Below, piece after piece: positions 1-7,732 of a DNA stretch of 64,000 bases. Every line of letters begins with the position of its first letter. The stretch's first letter is position 1. Origin of the DNA: Brevundimonas poindexterae (GTDB lineage Bacteria > Pseudomonadota > Alphaproteobacteria > Caulobacterales > Caulobacteraceae); contig NZ_JAIVLL010000001.1 in NCBI RefSeq assembly GCF_020524625.1, positions 992,001 to 1,056,000 of the forward strand. The letters are read 5' to 3'. The notes beneath the pieces are model-generated. The model worked only from the letters and a program-made list of their open reading frames with translations. It was not told where the DNA came from and did no database searches. The position numbers were made by a program, and so were the translations under genes.

Positions 1-161
1 TTGAGCGCGCGGGCGGTCAGGGCGGCTTCGGCGCGGAAGGTCTGGAATTTGACAGCGTCGGCCCCGGCTTCGGCGGCCACATCGATCATGGCGAGCGCAT
101 CCGCCAGCGAGCCGTCGTGGTTCACCCCCGCCTCGGCGATGATGAAGACCCGGTCAGCCAC
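1..161 (-). CDS. N-acetylneuraminate/legionaminate synthase, N-terminal fragment
   Basis: Reading the minus strand from a GTG at 161 gives VADRVFIIAEAGVNHDGSL and then a stretch containing AGADAVKFQTF. This is the hallmark start of the NeuB/LegI TIM-barrel synthases, which condense phosphoenolpyruvate with an N-acetylated hexosamine to make a nine-carbon nonulosonic acid. The frame stays open to the window edge, so only about 53 residues are visible and the catalytic core and SAF domain are missing. The GTG overlaps the end of the upstream 2-epimerase gene by 8 bases, which suggests translational coupling. Whether the product is Neu5Ac or a legionaminic acid precursor cannot be read from this fragment; the neighbouring LegB-type dehydratase favours legionaminic acid. 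Confidence 0.85.
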   Translation of the reverse strand, partial: MADRVFIIAEAGVNHDGSLADALAMIDVAAEAGADAVKFQTFRAEAALTARAL

Positions 162-1308
162 CAGGGACCTCAATGTCGATGAACCGCTTGTGCATCAGGG
201 CTTCGCGCTCGGGCAGGGACGTCAGGACCGACAGGATGCGCGGGACAGTCTTTCCATCTCCATAAGGATTGAGCGCGCCGGACAGGTCAGCGGAGACAGC
301 CTTCTCAAGCGCCGCGCGGATGGCCCCAGCCTCGCCGGGGCAGTGGAAGACGGTGTCCCCGGCCAGCCGCCCCTGCTGTCGCACACCGACGTCGACGGTC
401 GGAATGCCGAGCGAGGGGGCCTCGGTCAGACCGCTGGAGGAATTGCCCACCACCACGCGACAGCGCGCCATCAGGGGCAGATAGGCGGCGCCGAGGGCGG
501 CATGGACCGAGAGATTGGCCCGCCCTTTCGCCCAGGCGTCGAGCCGCCCGTTCAGCGCCTCATGGCCGGGGTCGGCGTTGGGCCGGGTGACCCAGAGCCG
601 GGTCGAGGCCGGCTGCGCTTCCAGAGCCGCGAGCAGGGCCTCGAACTCGGCCAGCCCGCCATCCTCGAGCAAAGTGACCGGGTGGAAACAGACCAGCAAA
701 TTATCCGCAGCCAACGGAGAGCCCAGCAGGCGTTCCAGTTCCGCATCGGGAACGGATGCCGCGGCGGTCAAACTGTCCAGCGAGGGATTGCCGACCGTAT
801 GGATGCGCCAGTCTTCCTCGCCCAGCTGGCGCAGGCGGCGCGCGGCCCCGGCATGGGTGACCAGATGTACCTGAGCCAGTTTGCTGACCGCATGGCGGAT
901 GCCCTCGTCGATGGCGCCTTCGGTGACGTCGCCGCCGCCCAGATGGATCAGCGGCAAGCGTAGCAGCGTGGTGGCCTGGGCCACCGCCAGGATCTCGTAG
1001 CGGTCGCCGACGATCAGCACGGCATCAGGCTGCAGCCGCTCCAGCGCCTCGACCACGCCGGTCAGGACGGCGGCGGCCCCCCGGGCAGCAGCGGCGGCAC
1101 CGTCGCCCTCAAGCGGCATCGGCACCAGGGCATCGGCCTCGATCAGGCCGTCGGCGTCCGAGCCGAATCGCGGGTCGGCATGGGTGCCGGTGAGGAGCAG
1201 CTGTCCCCGCGTGCGCGGATCGGCACGCAGGGCGTCGACGATGGGGCGGATCAGGCCATAGTCGGCCCGGCCGCTGCTCACCACACAGATGGTCACGCGT
1301 TCCGCCAT
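154..1308 (-). CDS. UDP/GDP-N-acetylhexosamine 2-epimerase (hydrolysing), NeuC/LegG type
   Basis: 384 residues starting MAERVTICVVSSGRADYG, the typical opening of the NeuC/LegG branch of the WecB-fold epimerases. These enzymes hydrolyse the nucleotide from a 2-acetamido sugar while inverting C2, giving ManNAc or 2,4-diacetamido-mannose for the synthase. Family features include the AVLIVGDRYEIL and PLIHLGGGDVTEGAIDEGIRHA blocks and a late GNSSSGLTEAPSLGIPTVDVG nucleotide-binding segment. A longer upstream frame reaches 1539, but the ATG at 1308 fits the family start and leaves an intergenic gap to the divergent acetyltransferase gene. It is followed directly by the synthase gene. Legionaminic rather than sialic substrate is an inference from the neighbours. 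Confidence 0.88.
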   Translation of the reverse strand: MAERVTICVVSSGRADYGLIRPIVDALRADPRTRGQLLLTGTHADPRFGSDADGLIEADALVPMPLEGDGAAAAARGAAAVLTGVVEALERLQPDAVLIVGDRYEILAVAQATTLLRLPLIHLGGGDVTEGAIDEGIRHAVSKLAQVHLVTHAGAARRLRQLGEEDWRIHTVGNPSLDSLTAAASVPDAELERLLGSPLAADNLLVCFHPVTLLEDGGLAEFEALLAALEAQPASTRLWVTRPNADPGHEALNGRLDAWAKGRANLSVHAALGAAYLPLMARCRVVVGNSSSGLTEAPSLGIPTVDVGVRQQGRLAGDTVFHCPGEAGAIRAALEKAVSADLSGALNPYGDGKTVPRILSVLTSLPEREALMHKRFIDIEVPGG

Positions 1309-1393
1309 GCGCCTGCTACAGTCTGCCTTGCCAGAGTCGGTCAGGGTGTCAGGGTAGCAGTCTTGTCCGATTCCCGGAGGGGAGCGCCATCCG

Positions 1394-2041
1394 ATGAAGA
1401 TTGCCATCTGCGGAACCGGCGGATTCAGCCGCGAAGTCGCGCCGTTGGCTTGGGAAATGGCCCGCGCCGCCGGTGCCCGCAGCCCCGATGCCGTCTGTTT
1501 CGTGCCCAAGGACGGCGAGGCGTACGAGCCGTCGGTCAACGGGCATCCCGTGATCCCGCTGGCCGATCTGCCCGAGGACTACGGCATCGTCGTCGCCATC
1601 GCCGAGGCGGCTATCCGGCGCCGGGTCGATGCGGAGATGCGGGCGCTGGGCCGGCCACTGGTGTCGCTGGTTGCCCCCACCGCCCTCAGGCGCGGGCCGT
1701 GCGAGATCGGCGAAGGGGCTCTGCTGTGCGACCACTCGATTCTGACCGCCGATGTGCGGATCGGCCGGCAGTTTCACGCCAACATCTATGCCTACGTCGC
1801 CCATGACTGTGTGATCGGCGACTTCGTGACGCTGGCGCCGCGCGTGTGCATCAACGGCAATACGGTGATCGAGGACGACGTCTATGTCGGGACGGGCGCG
1901 ATCCTGCGGCAGGGTACGCCCGACAAGCCGCTTCGTATCGGCAAGGGGGCGGTGATCGGCATGGGGGCTGTGGTGACGAAGGACGTCGCGCCGGGCGAGA
2001 CGGTTGTCGGCAATCCGGCGCGGCCGCTGGAGCGGCGCTAA
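1394..2041 (+). CDS. NeuD/PglD/LegH-family sugar acetyltransferase
   Basis: 215 residues. The first 85 or so form a small Rossmann-like domain opening with MKIAICGTGGFSREVAP. The rest is a left-handed beta-helix built from hexapeptide repeats (for example near IGEGALLCDHSILTADVRIG and VIGKGAVIGMGAVV in form), ending in the usual VVGNPARPL. This two-part layout is that of NeuD and PglD, acetyl-CoA-dependent transferases that N-acetylate an amino-sugar nucleotide or O-acetylate the finished acid. It is divergent from the 2-epimerase gene and ends 4 bases before the convergent dehydratase gene. In a legionaminic pathway it would be the LegH N-acetyltransferase; a NeuD role is the alternative. 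Confidence 0.82.
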   Translation: MKIAICGTGGFSREVAPLAWEMARAAGARSPDAVCFVPKDGEAYEPSVNGHPVIPLADLPEDYGIVVAIAEAAIRRRVDAEMRALGRPLVSLVAPTALRRGPCEIGEGALLCDHSILTADVRIGRQFHANIYAYVAHDCVIGDFVTLAPRVCINGNTVIEDDVYVGTGAILRQGTPDKPLRIGKGAVIGMGAVVTKDVAPGETVVGNPARPLERR

Positions 2042-2045
2042 CCGC

Positions 2046-3056
2046 CTAGATGGCGTAGGTGCCGGGGCGGTAGCGGGCGAGGTTCGCGGGCTCGCGGAAC
2101 CAGGCGATGGTGTCGTCCAGCCCGCGCGCAAAGCCATCCAGTCCGGCATGGGCCGGGCGCCAGCCCGTCAGGGCCTGAACCCGCGTGGTATCGGCAAACA
2201 GGCGTTCGACCTCGCTGGCGTCGGGACGCAGGCGCTCAGCCTCGCTGACGATCTCGATATCGACCCCCATCCGCTCGGCGATCAGGCGGGCCGTGTCGCC
2301 GATCGAGACCTCGAACCCGCTGCCCAGATTGGTGACCCCGCCGATGGCCGCGTCGCACTCGGCCACGGCAATAATGCCGGCCACGGTGTCGGACACATGG
2401 CTGAAGTCGCGCGTGGGGCTGAGCGCGCCCAGCTTCACCTGACGGGCACCGGCCGCCAGCTGGGTGATGACGGTCGGGATGACGGCACGGGCCGACTGGC
2501 GCGGGCCATAGGTGTTGAAGGGGCGCACGAGCGACACGGGCGTCCCGAAGGCGGCATGGAAGCTCAGCGCGATCTGGTCCGCGCCGATCTTGGACGCCGA
2601 ATAGGGGGACTGGCCCTGCAGCGGATGGTCCTCGGTCATCGGCACGAAGCGGGCCGTGCCATAGACCTCGCTGGTCGAGGTGGGGACCACGCGCTCGATG
2701 CCCAGATCGCGGGCCGCCTGCACGATGTTCAGCGTGCCGGTGACATTGGTGTCCACATAGGCGCCGGGCGAATGATAGCTGTAGGGAATGGCGATCAGGG
2801 CGGCCAGATGCAGCACCACATCGCAGCCGGTCATGGCGGTCTTCACGCCGTAAGGATCGCGGACGTCGCCGGCGAACACGTCCAGAGCGTCCTGTATGTC
2901 GTCGGGTGACTGATCCAGCCAGCCCCGGTGCCCGAAGCTGTTGTACTGGACGAAGGCGCGCACGGTGTGACCGTCGCGAACCAGCCGCTCGACCAGATGC
3001 GAGCCGATGAAGCCGTCGGCGCCCGTCACCAGAATGCGTTTTCCGCTGAGGTTCAT
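2046..3056 (-). CDS. LegB-type NAD-dependent nucleotide-sugar 4,6-dehydratase
   Basis: 336-residue extended short-chain dehydrogenase. The N-terminal Rossmann motif GADGFIGSHL (residues about 11-20) binds NAD; the SYHSPGAYVDTN block, a TSTSEVYG motif and a YSASKIGADQ catalytic Tyr-x3-Lys follow. The close match in pattern is to LegB, the GDP/UDP-GlcNAc 4,6-dehydratase that starts legionaminic acid synthesis. The ATG at 3056 (MNLSGKRILVTGADG) is preferred to one 18 codons upstream because the latter adds residues not seen in the family. A 210-bp gap to the next plus-strand gene holds the divergent promoters. The matching aminotransferase (LegC) is not in the window and may lie past the left edge. 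Confidence 0.85.
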   Translation of the reverse strand: MNLSGKRILVTGADGFIGSHLVERLVRDGHTVRAFVQYNSFGHRGWLDQSPDDIQDALDVFAGDVRDPYGVKTAMTGCDVVLHLAALIAIPYSYHSPGAYVDTNVTGTLNIVQAARDLGIERVVPTSTSEVYGTARFVPMTEDHPLQGQSPYSASKIGADQIALSFHAAFGTPVSLVRPFNTYGPRQSARAVIPTVITQLAAGARQVKLGALSPTRDFSHVSDTVAGIIAVAECDAAIGGVTNLGSGFEVSIGDTARLIAERMGVDIEIVSEAERLRPDASEVERLFADTTRVQALTGWRPAHAGLDGFARGLDDTIAWFREPANLARYRPGTYAI

Positions 3057-3266
3057 GAGCCGCTCGACCCCTGCTGTCCGGCCGCTGATTCGGCGCCCGG
3101 GTCCCAGCATGGCGCAAAGGGGACGGGATCAGAAGGCCTGCTCCCCGAGGTTGCATGGCCCTTTGTCACCCGCTTATATGCCCGCCACTTCAATGGTCTG
3201 GTCGTAGTACATGTGTCCCGTCTGCACCCGCCCCCGGGGGCTTCCCGTGCCTCCCGGATCTCGCGG

Positions 3267-4430
3267 ATGAGCGTCGGCGATGCCTATCTGGCCTGGCTGA
3301 GGGACGATGCCCTGCCGCTGTGGAGCGAGCGAGGCGTGGATCGCCGGCAAGGCGGCTTCTTCGAAAAGTTGCAGGCGGGCGGCTCGCCCGATCCCCTGCC
3401 CCGGCGCGCCCGGGTGCTGGGGCGCCAGATCTATGTGTTTTCGCGCGCACCGCTGGTGGGCTGGGACGGTCCGGCGGCGGAGCTGGTGAATCACGGCCTG
3501 ACCGCCCTGCCCGCCTTTCGGCGCGAGGATGGCTTGTTCCACTATCGGCTGGATGCGGCGGGTCAGCCGATGGACAGCCGACCCGACCTTTACGACCAGG
3601 CCTTCATCCTGTTCGGACTGGCCCACGCCCTTCCGCTGGCAACCGACCGGGCCGGAGTGATCGAGGTCGCCAACACCCTGCGTCAGGCGCTGGATGATCT
3701 CCGGGCCCATCCGCAAGGCGGTTACGATGAGGACCGGCCGGGCAGCGTTCCCCTGAAGGCCAATCCCCACATGCATTTGCTTGAGGCGGCCCTCGCCTGG
3801 GCGGCCGTCCTGCCCAAGAATGAGGCCGCGCCCTGGACCCGGATGGCCGAAGGTCTGGTGACGCTCGCGCTCGACCGGTTTGTCGATCCCGAGACCGGAG
3901 CGGTGCGCGAATATTATGATGCCGACTGGCGGGCCCTGCCGCCCGGCGACGAACCCCAGATCGAACCGGGCCACCAGTTCGAATGGGGCTGGCTGCTGAC
4001 CCGCTGGGGGGTGGCCCAGGGCGATGCGCGGGCGCTGGACGCCGGACGGCGACTGGTCGATCTGGGCGAGGCGCACGGCATTGATGCGGCCCGTGGCGTG
4101 GCCTTCGGCGGCCTGACCCCCGCCCTCTCGCCCTGCGATCCCGTGGCGCGCCTGTGGCCCCAGACCGAGCGGATCAAGGCCTGGGTCCAGCGGCGGGACA
4201 GGGCGACCACGGAGTCCGAACGGTCCAACGCCGAACAGAGGCTGGAGGCCGCCCTTGCGGGTCTGATCCCCTATCTGCGCGTGGATCGTCCCGGCCTGTT
4301 CCACGACCGGATGAAGGCCGACGGCAGTTTTGTCGACGAGCCGGCCCCGGCCAGCAGCCTGTACCACCTGATGACGGCGGCCGAGGAACTGGCGGGCACG
4401 CGACCGGCAGATCAGCCCGCGACGGCGTGA
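3267..4430 (+). CDS. AGE-family (N-acylglucosamine 2-epimerase superfamily) sugar epimerase/isomerase
   Basis: 387 residues with the (alpha/alpha)6-barrel pattern of the AGE superfamily. Family signatures are visible: LYDQAFILFGLAHA, NPHMHLLEAALAW, the PGHQFEWGWLL catalytic-histidine segment, RLWPQTERIKAW, and a C-terminal ASSLYHLMTA. Members interconvert GlcNAc and ManNAc or mannose and fructose, or epimerise cellobiose. The DPVARLWPQTE and SLYH patterns lean to the mannose/mannose-6-phosphate isomerase side, but substrate cannot be fixed from sequence. The ATG at 3267 is used; frames extend further upstream without family similarity. No signal peptide, so cytoplasmic. It lies next to the nonulosonate genes, where a ManNAc- or mannose-related role would make sense. 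Its end overlaps the convergent gene by 19 bases. Confidence 0.75.
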   Translation: MSVGDAYLAWLRDDALPLWSERGVDRRQGGFFEKLQAGGSPDPLPRRARVLGRQIYVFSRAPLVGWDGPAAELVNHGLTALPAFRREDGLFHYRLDAAGQPMDSRPDLYDQAFILFGLAHALPLATDRAGVIEVANTLRQALDDLRAHPQGGYDEDRPGSVPLKANPHMHLLEAALAWAAVLPKNEAAPWTRMAEGLVTLALDRFVDPETGAVREYYDADWRALPPGDEPQIEPGHQFEWGWLLTRWGVAQGDARALDAGRRLVDLGEAHGIDAARGVAFGGLTPALSPCDPVARLWPQTERIKAWVQRRDRATTESERSNAEQRLEAALAGLIPYLRVDRPGLFHDRMKADGSFVDEPAPASSLYHLMTAAEELAGTRPADQPATA

Positions 4431-4981
4431 TGCTCGATCCCGGCCAGTGAGCCGGGCGGATTCACGGCGACCAGATCCTTCAGGAAGCCGTTCGGACTGA
4501 GCGTTCTGGCGTCGGGCACGTCCAGCCCCACCACCTCGGCGAGGTCGGCCACAAACGTGATGCAGTTCCGCTGGCGCAGATTGTAGGTGCCGCCCTCGGC
4601 GCTGGCCCAATAGTCGAAGCGGCTCCGCAACGTCTCATAGGTCTCATCGCTGATGACGACGCTGAGATAGGCGATCCCGTCCGCGATGTAGGCCGGCTCC
4701 GGGCGTTTCAGTATCCCCCGGTCGCTGAAGAACAGGAGCTGGGGCCCCGGCGATCGGGCCGTGAAGCCCACCGCATAGTCGACCGGCAGGCCGTTGCTCT
4801 CCAGCGTGCCATGAAGATGCACAAAGGCATGGGGAAACAGCAGCCAGCCGTTCTGCACCCGGTTTCCCTCATGCCCATAGAAGGTGACCGTCACGGCCGC
4901 ATGGGCCGGCAGGGCGGGGACCAGCCCGGCAAGTACGAGCGCCAGTATAAGGGATCGAAAGCGGGTCGGCAGGGATGTCAT
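4412..4981 (-). CDS. Exported protein of unknown function
   Basis: 189 residues. The first 29 form a clear Sec signal peptide (RFRSLILALVLAGL core, AHA cleavage site). The mature part contains a TVTFYGHEGNRVQ start, a conserved-looking FPHAFVHLHG segment and, near residue 145, NLRQRNCITFVADLAEVVGL. An Asn-Cys followed by hydrophobics is reminiscent of the catalytic cysteine of papain-like/NlpC-type folds, with the His of FPHAF or VHLHG as a possible partner, but this is speculative. The ATG at 4981 is chosen because it places the signal peptide at the N terminus. It is convergent with the AGE gene and lies back to back with the GH13 gene. Confidence 0.7.
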   Translation of the reverse strand: MTSLPTRFRSLILALVLAGLVPALPAHAAVTVTFYGHEGNRVQNGWLLFPHAFVHLHGTLESNGLPVDYAVGFTARSPGPQLLFFSDRGILKRPEPAYIADGIAYLSVVISDETYETLRSRFDYWASAEGGTYNLRQRNCITFVADLAEVVGLDVPDARTLSPNGFLKDLVAVNPPGSLAGIEHHAVAG

Positions 4982-5090
4982 CCTCCGACCCTGCCTGTTT
5001 GCGCGAGCTTCGAAAAGGCCCCCTGCTCTCACCGATTGCCCGGCCCGGGAAATCGGTCGATGGTCAGTTTTCCCCTTCAGGAGACCGGGA

Positions 5091-6674
5091 ATGGAATGGT
5101 GGCGCGGCGCGGTCCTGTATCAGGTCTATCCGCGCAGCTTTCAGGACAGTGACGGCGACGGGGTCGGGGACCTGCAGGGTCTGATCCGGCGGCTGGATCA
5201 CATCGCCGGGCTGGGCGTCGACGGCCTCTGGCTTTCGCCGGTGTTTGCCTCGCCGATGAAGGACTTCGGCTATGACGTCTCGGACTATTGCGCCATCGAT
5301 CCGCTGTTCGGGACCATGGACGACTTCGACACCCTGGTCACCGAAGTCCACGCGCGCGGGCTGAAGCTGATCATCGATCAGGTCTATGCCCATACCTCGG
5401 ACGCCCATGACTGGTTCCGCGCCAGCCGTCAGGACCGCGTCAATGACCGGGCCGACTGGTACGTCTGGGCCGATGCGAAGGCCGACGGGTCGCCGCCCAA
5501 CAATTGGCAGTCAGTATTCGGGGGCCCTGCCTGGACCTGGGATGCGCGGCGCGGCCAGTATTACATGCACAATTTCCTGGGCAGCCAGCCGCAGCTGAAT
5601 GTGCGCAACCCCGTCGTCCAGGATGCCCTGCTGGACGTCACGCGGTTCTGGCTGGATCGGGGGGTCGACGGCTTCCGCCTCGACGCGATCAACTTTGCCA
5701 TCCACGACGCGGCCCTGACCGACAACCCGGCCGATCCCCGGCCCGGTCCACGCACCCGTCCGTTCGACTTCCAGCTCCACCTGTACAATCAGTCCCAGCC
5801 CGAGATTCCGGCCTTCCTCGAGCGCCTGCGGGATCTGGGGGAAAGCTACGGCGATCGGTTCTTCGTCGCCGAGGTCGTGGGCGATGCCGCCGAGGCGGAA
5901 ATGCATGCCTTCACCCGGGGCGGCGACCGGCTGCACAGCGCCTATGGCTTCAACTATCTCTATGCCCGCGCCCTGACGGCCGAGCGGGTCGCCGAGACTA
6001 CAGAGCGCTGGCCGGGTGCGGACGGCGAGGGCTGGCCCGCCTGGACCTTTTCCAACCACGACACGCCGCGGGTCGCCAGCCGCTGGGCCGGTACGCACGA
6101 CACCGGCACGACGGCCCGGCTGGCCATGCTGCTGCTGATGACCCTGCGCGGGAATGTCTTCCTGTACCAGGGCGAGGAGCTGGGCCTGCCGCAGGCCGGG
6201 GTGCCGTTCGAACGGCTGGTGGACCCGGAGGCCATCGCCAACTGGCCTATGACGCTGGGCCGGGACGGCGCGCGCACCCCCATGCCATGGACCTCCGACG
6301 GTCCATGGGGCGGCTTTTCCGAGGTCGAGCCCTGGCTGCCCATGGATCCGCGCCACCTGGAACTGGCGGTCTCGACGCAAACCGGAGATGAGCACGCCAT
6401 GCTGGCCCTGACCCGGCGTTTGATCGCACTGAGGAAGACAAGCCCGGCACTGGCCACCGGGCGGATGACCCTCGTTGAGGTCGACGGGCCGCGCCTCGTC
6501 TTCCGGCGGGAGGCGGACGGGCAGGCCCTGCTGTGCGTGTTCAATCTGGGCGATTCGCCGATCCAAATTTCCGTCCCCGACGGGGCAAGTCTGGTCGCCG
6601 GGGTGAATGGCGGCGAGGACGCTGCGGGGCAGTTGCCGGCCTGGTCGGGCCAGATCGTCGGCCTGTCGTCCTGA
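5091..6674 (+). CDS. GH13 alpha-glucosidase (oligo-1,6-glucosidase/alpha-amylase superfamily)
   Basis: 527 residues, a complete GH13 enzyme hydrolysing alpha-glucosidic bonds in small malto- or isomalto-oligosaccharides. It opens EWWRGAVLYQVYPRSFQDSD; a DSDGDGVGD calcium-type loop follows at residues 19-27. The three catalytic acids are present: the nucleophile in DGFRLDA (Asp198), the acid/base in FVAEVVGD (Glu261) and the stabiliser in SNHDTPR (Asp324). No signal peptide, so cytoplasmic, acting on imported sugars. The ATG at 5091 has a CAGGAGA ribosome site and matches the family start; the open frame upstream is unrelated. It stands between an exported protein gene (divergent) and gspC (50 bp downstream). 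Confidence 0.93.
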   Translation: MEWWRGAVLYQVYPRSFQDSDGDGVGDLQGLIRRLDHIAGLGVDGLWLSPVFASPMKDFGYDVSDYCAIDPLFGTMDDFDTLVTEVHARGLKLIIDQVYAHTSDAHDWFRASRQDRVNDRADWYVWADAKADGSPPNNWQSVFGGPAWTWDARRGQYYMHNFLGSQPQLNVRNPVVQDALLDVTRFWLDRGVDGFRLDAINFAIHDAALTDNPADPRPGPRTRPFDFQLHLYNQSQPEIPAFLERLRDLGESYGDRFFVAEVVGDAAEAEMHAFTRGGDRLHSAYGFNYLYARALTAERVAETTERWPGADGEGWPAWTFSNHDTPRVASRWAGTHDTGTTARLAMLLLMTLRGNVFLYQGEELGLPQAGVPFERLVDPEAIANWPMTLGRDGARTPMPWTSDGPWGGFSEVEPWLPMDPRHLELAVSTQTGDEHAMLALTRRLIALRKTSPALATGRMTLVEVDGPRLVFRREADGQALLCVFNLGDSPIQISVPDGASLVAGVNGGEDAAGQLPAWSGQIVGLSS

Positions 6675-6724
6675 CTGCGCATGAATGTCGGCACCGTGTC
6701 ACATCCAGCCGCTAGAGGCCGGAC

Positions 6725-7537
6725 ATGCGCCGCGCCGTGCCGTTTTCCGCAGTCCTGCCATTTCGCACCCTGAGCCCGCGAAGGGGGGCCGAGATCGCCC
6801 TTGCGGTAGGGCTCGGTGTCGTGGTCGTGGCCGGTATCGTCGGCATGAGCCGCGGCGGCCACCCCGCTCAGGCCTCGGCCAGCGCCGCGCGGCCCCTGAG
6901 CGACCCTGCGGTCTTCGCCCGCTTCGATCCCTTCTTCCGGCAGGGAGACGCACCCGCGCTGCTGGACCTGACGGCTGAAGGCTGGCTGCTGTTCGGCACA
7001 CGGACGGGGGCGCAGGGCACGGCCATCCTGCAGGGCCCGGACGGCACCCAGGCCGCCTATGGCATCGGCGACACAGTCGCGCCCGATCTGGTGCTCGCCT
7101 CGGTGGCACCCGACCATGTCCTGCTGAGCCGGGGCGGCCGCACCCTCCGCCTGGAGTTCAGTGACATCTCCATCCCCGCCCCCCCTCCTCCCCCGGAGGG
7201 CGTCACGTCCAATCTCTCGGGGGACGCCGCCATGGCCGCGGCCGAAATGGGTCTGACACCGCCCCCCGCGGACGCCTATGTCGCCGGTCTGCGCCCCCTG
7301 TCCCGGGACGGTCAGATCGAAGGCTATGTCTGGCGGCGCGGCGCGCAAATCCCGGCGCTGTCGGCGGCAGGGCTGCGCGAGGGCGATGTGGTGACGGCCG
7401 TGAACGGCGAGGCGCTCAGCCGGGATGAGCGGGTCCAGGAACTGGGCCAGACCCTGGGCACCGGCAGCCCCGTGACGCTCACCGTCCGGCGCGGAGACCA
7501 GACCCTGAATGTGACAATCAATCCGCCTTCGGAATAG
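6725..7537 (+). CDS. GspC-like type II secretion inner-membrane protein with PDZ domain
   Basis: 270 residues. A single membrane segment (about residues 22-42, IALAVGLGVVVVAGIVGM) is followed by a periplasmic homology region with the GTQAAYGIGDTVAPDLVLASVAPDHVLLSRGG pattern of GspC (split here: YGIGDTV, then VAPDHVLLSRGG). A Pro-rich linker near 160 precedes a C-terminal PDZ domain (about 190-268: GLREGDVVTAVNGEAL). GspC couples the inner-membrane assembly platform to the secretin and helps select substrates. No other gsp gene is visible, so this copy is isolated. The following genes encode a surface lipoprotein and an outer-membrane receptor. The control region at 7538-7732 separates it from them, so they may be a separate transcript. 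Confidence 0.82.
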   Translation: MRRAVPFSAVLPFRTLSPRRGAEIALAVGLGVVVVAGIVGMSRGGHPAQASASAARPLSDPAVFARFDPFFRQGDAPALLDLTAEGWLLFGTRTGAQGTAILQGPDGTQAAYGIGDTVAPDLVLASVAPDHVLLSRGGRTLRLEFSDISIPAPPPPPEGVTSNLSGDAAMAAAEMGLTPPPADAYVAGLRPLSRDGQIEGYVWRRGAQIPALSAAGLREGDVVTAVNGEALSRDERVQELGQTLGTGSPVTLTVRRGDQTLNVTINPPSE

Positions 7538-7632
7538 ATGACGCAAATTCTATACTTAAAGTATAATTGCTGTTTAGCACCATATTGATCTGATAACTGA
7601 CTATCCGTCACATCGCATAACATTTGCGTCAT
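7538..7632. promoter_or_regulatory. AT-rich control region with 11-bp inverted repeat and central palindrome
   Basis: This stretch after the gspC stop is strikingly AT-rich against its surroundings. ATGACGCAAAT at 7538-7548 is repeated exactly in inverted orientation as ATTTGCGTCAT at 7622-7632. Next to the first arm lies TATACTTAAAGTATA (7551-7565), two perfect 7-bp arms around a single A. GTCAT at 7628-7632 is mirrored by ATGAC at 7645-7649. No T-run follows, so a terminator is unlikely. The pattern looks like paired operator sites around a promoter driving the lipoprotein gene at 7733. The regulator is unknown. Confidence 0.5.
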
Positions 7633-7732
7633 GTTAATATTGCAATGACCGCCTAGAGGACTGGACCCGGGGTTGCCGGGTGCGTCACACGGGGTGCGGG
7701 TAACCCAGACATTCATTCCGAGGGGTTCCCCA

